Made by a program: the position numbers and the translations under genes. Below are positions 6,633 to 13,376 of a stretch of DNA of 16,773 nucleotides, piece after piece. The notes beneath the pieces were generated by a model that searched no databases, had not been told where the DNA came from, and worked only from the letters and a program-made list of their open reading frames with translations. This DNA is from Acetobacteraceae bacterium (GTDB lineage: Bacteria; Pseudomonadota; Alphaproteobacteria; Acetobacterales; Acetobacteraceae), in NCBI GenBank assembly GCA_947446625.1, contig CANFIE010000038.1, positions 1 to 16,773 of the forward strand, in the 5' to 3' direction. Numbering within the stretch: position 1 is the first letter of the stretch; every line of letters begins with the position of its first letter.

Positions 6633-9472
6633 GGCTTCACTCCCACCGTGTAGCGCAGCATGTCGGGCGCAGGGGGCATGTTGTCAGGGGGCGTCAGCGT
6701 GGCCCATTGGGGCTCGGTGATCGGTACTTCATCGGCGGCGCATTTCTCCACCGCCACGCGCAAATCGTACCAGGCCGCCTGCCCGGTCACCGGGTCGGCG
6801 TTGGCGCTACGAAACCCTTCCTGCGCCGGCAGCCATTCGCTGATGACGTGGTTGAGCAGGAAGCCCTTGGTGGCCTCGGGGCTGTCCGGCGTCAGCATCC
6901 AGGCGCCGGCGCGCTTGCCAATGGCGTTCCAGGTCCACACCGTATCCGGGTTCACGCCTTCCATCAGCTTCACCTGACACTTCAGCTTGCCGTTGCGGCT
7001 GGTGACCCAGACCCAGTCATCATCCACCAGCCCCTGCGCTTCACCGCGTTCGCGCGCCAGGTACAGCTTGTTGCTGCCGGTGATCTGCCGCAGCCAGGCG
7101 TTCATCGAACCCCAGCTGTGGTACATGTGCATCGGCCGCTGGGTGATGGCGCTGAGCGGAAAGCCCGAAACATCGTGCATCTGCTGTTCCAGCGGCGTGT
7201 ACCAAATCGGCAGCGGGTCGCAGTAGCGCTCCACCCGGGCGCGCAGATGTTCCGGCGGCTGCTTCGCCCCATGGCCCTGCGCCGCCAGCCGGAATTTCTG
7301 CAACGGCTCGGACCAGATCTGCATGACAATCTGGTTCTCGTTCGGGATCAGCCCCATCGCCTTGCTGTCCTTCAAATACGCCGCATTGGCGTGCTTGAAG
7401 TAGCTCTGCTCGGGCGGCAGCTCATGCCGCCAGAAGCAGCCATTTTCCACATAGCGCTGCAACTGGTCGGGGTTGGGCTCGCCCACGCCCTTCTTGTCGC
7501 CATTCGGCCCACGGAAGCCGGCCAGCGGCCCCACGCCCGGGGCGCGCTCATGATTGGCCAGGTAGTCCGGGTAGTCCTTGAAGCGCGGCGAGCCATCTTC
7601 CTTGGTGAAGGCCGGCAGCCCCAACCGGGCGCCCAGCTCAATCAGCACGGTCTGGAAGGCGCGCACATCGCGGTCTGGCTGCACCACAGGCTGGCGAATG
7701 CTGTCGGCCGGGCCATGGCTGGAGCCGATGGGGCGATCCAGAATGCTGATCGCGTCCCAGCGTTCAAGGAAGGTAGTGTCGGGCAGAATCAGGTCGGCAT
7801 AAGGCACGGTCTCGGAGAAATAGGCGTCCGAGTAGATGACGTGCGGAATGCGGTACTCACCATTCTCCCTCTTCTCGGTGAGGATGCGGATCACCTCGCC
7901 CGGGTTCATCGCGCTGTTCCAGGCCATGTTGGCCATGAACATGAACAGCGTGTCGATCGGGTAGGGGTCGTCAGCGCCGGCATTGGCGATGACGGTGTGC
8001 ATCATACCGTGCAGGCCCAGCGGCGCTTCCCAGGAAAACGCCTTGTCGATGCGCAGCGGCGTGCCGGCATCATCCACCAGCAAATCATCCGGCCCCTGCG
8101 GGAAGGAAAGGATATTGCCCACCAGCGGCGTATTCGGCCGCGCCCCCTTGCCGGCCGGCGGCGGGCCCGGCGGAATGGGCCGCGGGAAGGGCGACTTGTA
8201 GCGCCAGGAACCCGGCGTATCCACCGCGCCCAGCAGCATCTGCACAATGTGCAGCGCCCGGCAGCTATGGAAGCCATTGCTGTGCGCGCTGATGCCACGC
8301 ATGGCGTGGAAGGCGATGGGCCGGCCCACCATGGTGGCGTGGTGGCGGCCGTACACATCCACCCAAGGGCGGTCGAGTGTGATGGCCTGGTTGAAGGCCA
8401 CATCGGCAATCTCGGCGGCAATGCGCCGAATGCGCGCGGCCGGGATGCCGCAGGTGGCGGCCACCGCCTCTGGCGCGTATTCCGGCGCCAAATAACGTTC
8501 CGCCATCAGTTGGAACACCGGTACCACCTTGCGGCCATCGGCCAGCAGGTAGTCGCCGGCCAGCACCGCGCTCAAATCCGGCGTGGCGGCGGCAATGGCG
8601 CCACGGGCGCGGTCCCAGGCCAACGGCTTGCCATCGGCATCGCGGGCGAACAGCCCATCATCCGCGCCACCGGGGTTGCGCACCACCAGCCAGGGCGCAT
8701 TGGTGTAGCGGGCCAGGAACTCGGCATCCACCTGCTCGGTTCGCAGCAACTCATGCGCCAGCGCCAGGGCAAACAGGCCATCGGTCCCCGGGCGAATCCC
8801 CACCCATTCATCCGCCACCGCCGAATAGCCGGTGCGCACGGGGTTCACTGAAACAAACTTGGCGCCCCGTGCCTTCAGCTTGCCAATGCCGATCTTGATG
8901 GGGTTGCTGTCATGGTCCTCGGCCACGCCGAACATCAGCAGGTATTTGCACAGCTCCCAGTCTGGCTCGCCAAACTCCCAGAAGCTGCCGCCGATGGTGT
9001 AGAGCCCGCCGGCCGCCATGTTGACCGAGCAGAACCCGCCATGCGCGGCGAAATTCGGCGTGCCGAACTGCGCCGCCCAGAAGCCGGTCAGCGATTGCGA
9101 CTGGTCGCGCCCGGTGAAGAAGGCCAGCTTGCGTGGGTCCTCGGCGCGCACCTTGCCCAGCCAGCCGGTGGCAATGTCCAGCGCCTCAGCCCAGCTGATC
9201 TCCTTGAACTCGCCGGCGCCACGCTCGCCCACGCGCAGCAACGGCGCGCGCAGCCGGGCCGGGGCATATTGCGTCATGATGCCGGCGCTGCCCTTGCCGC
9301 ACAGCACGCCCTTGTTCACCGGGTGGTCCGGGTTGCCCTCAATGTAGCGAACCTGGCCATCCTTCAGGTGCACCTTGATGCCGCAGCGGCAGGCGCACAT
9401 GTAGCATGTGGTGGTCTTCACCTCGTCGCCCAGCTTGGGCGAGTAATCAATCTGCGGTTCCGCGCCGGGCAT
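6629..9472 (-). CDS. soeA: Molybdopterin oxidoreductase, probable cytoplasmic sulfite dehydrogenase catalytic subunit SoeA
   Basis: This is the catalytic subunit of a membrane-bound complex that oxidises sulfite to sulfate and sends electrons to quinone. The 947 residues start directly with the iron-sulfur domain: C23, C26, C30 and C58 (in GVLCGKG) would bind one [4Fe-4S] cluster. The segments TTCYMCACRCGIKVH, GRDQSQSLTGFWAAQFGTPN, AAHGGFCSVNMAAGG and FGVAEDHDSNPIKIGIGKLK resemble the SoeA branch (Allochromatium, Ruegeria) more than DmsA or periplasmic nitrate reductases. C148 in the GGFCSVNM loop sits where the molybdenum ligand is expected. No twin-arginine leader is present, unlike DmsA or PhsA, which fits SoeA on the cytoplasmic side. 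A proline-rich loop (PIPPGPPPAGKGARP) lies mid-protein. The C-terminal molybdopterin-binding domain begins near the MHMYHSWGSMNAWLRQITG segment. The first gene of the operon, it has a short predicted leader. The family is certain; sulfite as substrate is likely, not proven. Confidence 0.85.
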   Translation of the reverse strand: MPGAEPQIDYSPKLGDEVKTTTCYMCACRCGIKVHLKDGQVRYIEGNPDHPVNKGVLCGKGSAGIMTQYAPARLRAPLLRVGERGAGEFKEISWAEALDIATGWLGKVRAEDPRKLAFFTGRDQSQSLTGFWAAQFGTPNFAAHGGFCSVNMAAGGLYTIGGSFWEFGEPDWELCKYLLMFGVAEDHDSNPIKIGIGKLKARGAKFVSVNPVRTGYSAVADEWVGIRPGTDGLFALALAHELLRTEQVDAEFLARYTNAPWLVVRNPGGADDGLFARDADGKPLAWDRARGAIAAATPDLSAVLAGDYLLADGRKVVPVFQLMAERYLAPEYAPEAVAATCGIPAARIRRIAAEIADVAFNQAITLDRPWVDVYGRHHATMVGRPIAFHAMRGISAHSNGFHSCRALHIVQMLLGAVDTPGSWRYKSPFPRPIPPGPPPAGKGARPNTPLVGNILSFPQGPDDLLVDDAGTPLRIDKAFSWEAPLGLHGMMHTVIANAGADDPYPIDTLFMFMANMAWNSAMNPGEVIRILTEKRENGEYRIPHVIYSDAYFSETVPYADLILPDTTFLERWDAISILDRPIGSSHGPADSIRQPVVQPDRDVRAFQTVLIELGARLGLPAFTKEDGSPRFKDYPDYLANHERAPGVGPLAGFRGPNGDKKGVGEPNPDQLQRYVENGCFWRHELPPEQSYFKHANAAYLKDSKAMGLIPNENQIVMQIWSEPLQKFRLAAQGHGAKQPPEHLRARVERYCDPLPIWYTPLEQQMHDVSGFPLSAITQRPMHMYHSWGSMNAWLRQITGSNKLYLARERGEAQGLVDDDWVWVTSRNGKLKCQVKLMEGVNPDTVWTWNAIGKRAGAWMLTPDSPEATKGFLLNHVISEWLPAQEGFRSANADPVTGQAAWYDLRVAVEKCAADEVPITEPQWATLTPPDNMPPAPDMLRYTVGVKP

Positions 9473-9499
9473 TCAGGACCGTCCCCTTTTGTCAGCCCG

Positions 9500-9528
9500 A
9501 TTAACGCATGGGGCGCAGGCCTGCGCAA
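9500..9528 (-). promoter_or_regulatory. Candidate sigma-70-type promoter of soeABC
   Basis: On the minus strand, TTGCGC (9528-9523) is followed after exactly 17 bp by GTTAAT (9505-9500). Each matches 4 of 6 consensus bases. Transcription would begin near 9493 and leave about 20 nt before the soeA ATG. The spacing and position are good but the boxes are weak. Confidence 0.4.
9513..9526. promoter_or_regulatory. 14 bp perfect palindrome, candidate operator on the soeABC promoter
   Basis: GCGCAGGCCTGCGC is self-complementary over all 14 bases. It covers part of the candidate -35 box and the spacer of the predicted soeABC promoter, where a bound repressor would block RNA polymerase. It could also affect the divergent Bug genes. 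No regulator gene is in the window. The reading as an operator is inference from position and symmetry. Confidence 0.45.
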
Positions 9529-9707
9529 AACGCCATGCTGGCGGATTCAACCCAATTCTGGACTGTGGAAATTTCCCCAGGTCAATCATCATCCAGCCCG
9601 GATTTTGCTGTTTTCCAGCGGAGAATCCGTCACGCACGCCCAGATCATTCTTGGCAATTCCACCGCGCCGCGAAGCCAGCTAGCATCGCGCAAACGGGAG
9701 AAACTCC

Positions 9708-10673
9708 ATGCTGTCACGCCGCACCCTGCTCGGCGCCCTGGCGCTGCCTGCGCTGGCCCAGGCCCAGCCCGCCTGGCCGGAAAAACCCATGCGCTACCTG
9801 GTGGGTGGCGCCGCCGGTGGCGCTTCCGACATCTTCATGCGCATCCTGGAAACCCGGCTGCGAGAAAAGCTGGGCTTTGGCCTGTGGCTCGACAACAAGC
9901 CCGGCGCCGGCGGTCTGGTGGCCGCCGAACTGGCTGCCAAGGCCACGCCCGACAACCACACCTTCTTCGTCAACCACATTGCCAGCCACGGCATTGGCCC
10001 CACGCTGTATCGTGGCCGCCTGACCTTCGACCCGCTGCGCGACCTGCCGGGCGTGGCCAAGATCGCCGAGCTGCCCAATGTGCTGATCGTGAAGCCCGAC
10101 CGTGGCATCAAGAACGTTCGCGAATTGGTGGCCTTCATCAAGGCCAACCCGCGTTTGGCCAATTTCTCCTCCGCTGGTTCCGGCACGTCCTCGCACCTTT
10201 CCGGCGTGCTGTTCGGGCAGCGCATGGGGGTGGAGGTGCAGCACGTGCCCTATCGCGGCACCGCGCCCAGCATGGCGGCGGTGATGAATGGCGAGGTGCT
10301 GTTCGCCATCGACAACGCCCCGGCCAGCCGCCAGCAGGTGCTGGCCGGCATGCTGAAGGCACTGGGCGTTTCCACCGGCAAGCGCGTGCCCTTCATGGCC
10401 GAGCTGCCGACGCTGATGGAAGAAGGCGTGCCGAATTTCGATGTGGCCAGCTGGTACGGCGTGGCCGCCCCGGCCAGCACCCCCCGGCCGGTCATTGAAC
10501 GCCTGGGCCGCGAGATCGTGGAAGCGCTGCAGGACCCCGCCATCATGCAGAAAACCCGCGACTTCGGCGCCGAGCCCATGCCGCTGCTGCCGCGCGCCTA
10601 TGATGCCTTCATGGCCGCCGAGGTGGCCAAGTGGCGCCCGGTGGTTGAGGCGGCGGGCACCACGGTTGATTAG
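9708..10673 (+). CDS. Bug family (TTT) substrate-binding protein, first of a tandem pair
   Basis: This is an exported periplasmic receptor of the Bug/TctC family, 321 residues long. The leader MLSRRTLLGALALPALAQA has a good twin-arginine motif (SRRTLLG) and a likely cleavage after A19, suggesting Tat export. The ATG has GGAG 7 nt upstream. Family features are GGAAGGASDIFMRIL, DNKPGAGGLVAAELAAKA, SSAGSGTSSHLSGVLFGQRM and HVPYRGTAPSMAAVMNGEV, with STPRPVIERLG near the end. It shares roughly 60% identity by eye with the next gene, so the pair arose by tandem duplication. It is divergent from soeABC and may share its control region. No TctA/TctB permease is present. The ligand is unknown; carboxylates are usual for the family. 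Confidence 0.9.
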   Translation: MLSRRTLLGALALPALAQAQPAWPEKPMRYLVGGAAGGASDIFMRILETRLREKLGFGLWLDNKPGAGGLVAAELAAKATPDNHTFFVNHIASHGIGPTLYRGRLTFDPLRDLPGVAKIAELPNVLIVKPDRGIKNVRELVAFIKANPRLANFSSAGSGTSSHLSGVLFGQRMGVEVQHVPYRGTAPSMAAVMNGEVLFAIDNAPASRQQVLAGMLKALGVSTGKRVPFMAELPTLMEEGVPNFDVASWYGVAAPASTPRPVIERLGREIVEALQDPAIMQKTRDFGAEPMPLLPRAYDAFMAAEVAKWRPVVEAAGTTVD

Positions 10674-11625
10674 CCGCCGCCACCTCGCCACGCTGCTGGC
10701 GGCTACCCCGGCCCGGGCGCAACCCGCCTGGCCGGACCGTCCCCTGCGGTTCATCGTCAGCGCCCAGGTCGGCGGTGTCTCGGATATCTTCGTGCGCATC
10801 CTGGAGCCCTTCCTGCGGGATGGGCTGGGCCAGGGCCTGTTCGTGGACCCGCGGCCGGGTGGTGGCGGGCTGATCGCGGCCGAGGCCGCCACCCGCGCCG
10901 CCGACAACCACAGCTTCACCGTCAACCACATCGCCAGCCACGGCATCGGCCCGTCCATCTATCGCAACCGGGCTGGGTTCGACCCATTGCGAGACATGCC
11001 GGGCGTGGTGCGCTTCGCCGCCATGCCCAATGTGCTCATCGTGCAGGCGGCCACCCCGGCGCACTCGCTGGCGGACCTCATCGGCTTCATCCGCGCCAAT
11101 CCGCGCCGCGCCACCTTCTCCTCTGCCGGGGCGGGCACCTCCTCGCATCTCTCGGGCGTGCTGCTGGGCCAACGGCTGGGGCTGGAACTCACCCATGTGC
11201 CCTATCGCGGTACCGCGCCCAGCATGGCGGCGGTGCTGAATGGCGAGGTGCTGTTCAACATCGACAACGCCCCCGTCTCCAAGCCGCATGTCGAAGCGGG
11301 TGGCCTGCGGGCGCTGGGCGTTTCCACTGCCAGCCGCGCCGCCACCATGCCCGGCCTGCCCACGCTGATGGAGCAGGGCGTGCCGGAATTCGATGTCTCC
11401 TCCTGGTATGGCATCGCCGCCCCTGCCGCCACGCCGCGCCCCATTGTGCAGCGGCTGGCCGGGGTGGTGCTGGCGGCCATGACCCGGCCCGAGGTGACCG
11501 CCCGCTTCAACGCCATGGGTGCCGAGCCCTGGCCCCTGGAGACCGAGGCCTACAACGCCTTCATGCGCGCCGAGGTCGCCCGCTGGGCCCCGGTGGTTGC
11601 GGCTTCCGGCGCGGTGCTTGATTAA
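10666..11625 (+). CDS. Bug family (TTT) substrate-binding protein, second of tandem pair, TTG start overlapping the first
   Basis: This paralogue of the preceding gene has 319 residues. The only in-frame ATG upstream (10441) lies deep inside the first gene and gives an arginine-rich, low-complexity lead. The Tat-like leader ISRRHLATLLAATPARA begins right at a TTG (10666-10668) that overlaps the previous stop in TTGATTAG, so TTG is the probable start, with translational coupling. A weak GGCGGG lies 9 nt upstream. The body parallels its twin: SDIFVRILEPFLRD, VNHIASHGIGPSIY, SSAGAGTSSHLSGVLLGQRL, HVPYRGTAPSMAAVLNGEV. Differences include VDPRPGGGG where the first has LDNKPGAGG, and a one-residue deletion after it. 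These lie near the ligand loops of Bug proteins and could change specificity (inference). Confidence 0.85.
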   Translation: MISRRHLATLLAATPARAQPAWPDRPLRFIVSAQVGGVSDIFVRILEPFLRDGLGQGLFVDPRPGGGGLIAAEAATRAADNHSFTVNHIASHGIGPSIYRNRAGFDPLRDMPGVVRFAAMPNVLIVQAATPAHSLADLIGFIRANPRRATFSSAGAGTSSHLSGVLLGQRLGLELTHVPYRGTAPSMAAVLNGEVLFNIDNAPVSKPHVEAGGLRALGVSTASRAATMPGLPTLMEQGVPEFDVSSWYGIAAPAATPRPIVQRLAGVVLAAMTRPEVTARFNAMGAEPWPLETEAYNAFMRAEVARWAPVVAASGAVLD

Positions 11626-11631
11626 TCACGG

Positions 11632-13293
11632 ATGCTCCTGCTCCGCCGCCTGGTCTTCTTCACCCTCATGCTCGGCAGTGCCGCGCTGTTGCTGGCGCTG
11701 GCCTGGCAATGCCTGGCGCCGGGCGGCATCGGTGCGCTGCAATGGGCCATGCTGGCCTGCCTGGCCGTGGTGGCGCCCTGGAATGGCATCAGCCTGGCCA
11801 ATGCCGTCATCGGCCTGTGGTTGCTGCTAGCCCACAAAGACCCACCCGCCGCCGTACTGCCGGCGCTGCGCCAGGTTCGCCCTGGCGTGCCGCAGCTGCG
11901 CACCGCCATTGCGCTTTGCATCCGCAACGAGGACATGGCCAGCGTGCTGCCGCCCCTGGCCCGGCTGCTGGACGGCCTGAACGCCACCGGCGCAGGCCCG
12001 TTCTTTTCGGTTTGGTTGCTATCCGACACGCAGGACGCCGCCCTGGCCAAGCGTGAGGCCCTGGCCATCGTCGCCTTCCGCGCCCGCCGGGCCGATGCCG
12101 CCCGCATCCACTACCGCCGCCGCACCGCGAATACCGGCTTCAAGGCCGGCAACATCATGGAGTTCCTGGACAACCACGCCACCGGCCATGAGCTGATGCT
12201 GACGCTGGATGCCGACAGTGAAATGTCGGCAGCCGCCGTGCTGCGCCTGGTGGGCTGCATGCAGGCCGACCCCGGGCTCGCCCTGATCCAGCATCTGGTG
12301 GTTGGCCGCCCGGTACGGGCCGCCTTTCCGCGGCTGTTCCAGTTTGGCATGCGCGCCGGCATGCGCGCCTGGGCCACCGGCCAGGCTTGGTGGCAGCAGG
12401 GCCAGGGCCCTTATTGGGGCCACAACGCCATCATTCGGGTGGAGCCTTTCCACCGCCATTGCCGGCTGGAACCCCTGCCCAATGGCCTGGCCATTCTGAG
12501 CCATGACCAGGTGGAGGCCGTGCGCCTGCACGCCGCTGGCTGGAAGGTGATGTGCCTGCCCGAAGAAGATGGCAGCCTGGAAGGCAACCCGCCTGCCCTG
12601 CCGGAATACCTGGCGCGGGACCGTCGCTGGGGCGCCGGCAACATGCAATACCTGCATCTACTGCGCCTGCCGGGCATGACGCTGATGGGCCGCTGGCAGT
12701 TGCTCCAGGCCATGCTGCTGTTCCTGGGCGCCCCAGCCTGGGTGGCGTTGCTGGCGCTCAGTGCCGCGCATGCCGTAAGCGGCGGCAGTGCGACCGCCGA
12801 GGCCGGCACGCTGCTGGCCTTACTGTTGTTCGGCTGGGCCAGCAATTATGCCTCCAAGCTGGCCGGCTATGCCCAGGTGCTGCTGCGCCCCGGCCTGGCC
12901 AGGGCCTATGGCGGCTGGCGCCGCTTCGCCGCCGGCGCCCTGGCCGAACTGGGCTTCACCGCGCTGTTTGAGCCGATTGCCCTGTTCAACAAGGCGCTGT
13001 TCCTGGCCGCGTTGCCCTTTGGCCTGAATATCGGCTGGGCGCCGCAAAATCGGGCGGAGCGCGGCGTTACCTGGGGCGCGGCGCTGCGCCAGCTTTGGCC
13101 CCATACCCTGGCCGGCCTGCTGCTGACGGGTGGCTTCGCCTGGGCCTCGGCCACCGCCTGGCTTTGGGCGTTGCCCTTTACGGCGGGGCTGGTGCTGGCG
13201 GTGCCGTTCTGCGTCCTCACCGCCTCGCCCTGGCTGGCGGCGGCCCTGGCAACCCCCGGCCTGGCCGCCACGCCCGAGGCTTTGCGCGATTAA
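11632..13293 (+). CDS. opgH: Glucans biosynthesis glucosyltransferase OpgH/MdoH
   Basis: This inner-membrane GT2-fold glucosyltransferase polymerises glucose from UDP-glucose into the backbone of osmoregulated periplasmic glucans. The 553 residues show two N-terminal helices (about 8-30 and 38-66), a cytoplasmic catalytic domain and several C-terminal helices from about 350. Catalytic marks are YRRRTANTGFKAGNIMEF (161-178), TLDADSEMS with D193 and D195, GPYWGHNAIIRV (259-270), SHDQVEA (290-296) and the RDRRWGAGNMQY motif (329-340). It is much shorter than E. coli OpgH (847), lacking the long cytoplasmic N-terminal region. The ATG is 6 nt after the Bug stop, so co-transcription with the Bug pair is likely. 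No opgG partner is in the window. Confidence 0.92.
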   Translation: MLLLRRLVFFTLMLGSAALLLALAWQCLAPGGIGALQWAMLACLAVVAPWNGISLANAVIGLWLLLAHKDPPAAVLPALRQVRPGVPQLRTAIALCIRNEDMASVLPPLARLLDGLNATGAGPFFSVWLLSDTQDAALAKREALAIVAFRARRADAARIHYRRRTANTGFKAGNIMEFLDNHATGHELMLTLDADSEMSAAAVLRLVGCMQADPGLALIQHLVVGRPVRAAFPRLFQFGMRAGMRAWATGQAWWQQGQGPYWGHNAIIRVEPFHRHCRLEPLPNGLAILSHDQVEAVRLHAAGWKVMCLPEEDGSLEGNPPALPEYLARDRRWGAGNMQYLHLLRLPGMTLMGRWQLLQAMLLFLGAPAWVALLALSAAHAVSGGSATAEAGTLLALLLFGWASNYASKLAGYAQVLLRPGLARAYGGWRRFAAGALAELGFTALFEPIALFNKALFLAALPFGLNIGWAPQNRAERGVTWGAALRQLWPHTLAGLLLTGGFAWASATAWLWALPFTAGLVLAVPFCVLTASPWLAAALATPGLAATPEALRD

Positions 13294-13376
13294 CCCTACC
13301 CTCTGCGATTCAACGCTGCCCCAACAGCGACTTCCGGTGTATTCCTGAAGCTGTTTGGCAAGATCGGGCCAGGGCC

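Larger units (their letters stand above)
9473..9707. promoter_or_regulatory. Divergent control region between soeABC and the tandem Bug genes
   Basis: These 235 bases separate the soeA start from the first rightward Bug start and hold no gene. They contain a 14 bp perfect palindrome (9513-9526), a short inverted repeat CGCCA/TGGCG (9531-9543), and a 10 bp perfect palindrome GGAAATTTCC (9567-9576). A candidate leftward promoter overlaps the first palindrome. On the rightward side a TTGGCA lies at 9651-9656, but no -10 box at a suitable distance was found. The middle of the region is lower in GC than the genes on either side. Confidence 0.6.

Noticed and set aside
6707..8851. A 714-codon open frame on the plus strand
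   Set aside because: It lies antisense to soeA, whose protein is well conserved. The antisense product is His/Arg/Gln-rich with no domain, as expected of a stop-poor shadow frame in GC-rich DNA.
5889..9472. Reading the three-gene operon as a DMSO reductase (DmsABC) or periplasmic thiosulfate/polysulfide reductase
   Set aside because: The catalytic subunit has no twin-arginine leader and matches the SoeA pattern better; kept as a lower-probability alternative.
8912..10498. A 528-codon plus-strand open frame spanning the soeA start, the control region and the first Bug gene
   Set aside because: It crosses two confident genes in wrong frames and gives an Arg/Ala/Gly-rich peptide; it is a compositional shadow.
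9714..10958. A 414-codon minus-strand open frame opposite the Bug pair
   Set aside because: It is antisense to two clear receptor genes, low in complexity, and has no family resemblance.
13095..13376. Extending FtsK upstream into opgH
   Set aside because: The frame is open, but the extra residues are Gly/Ala/Arg-rich, overlap the opgH C-terminus and do not resemble an FtsK N-terminus.
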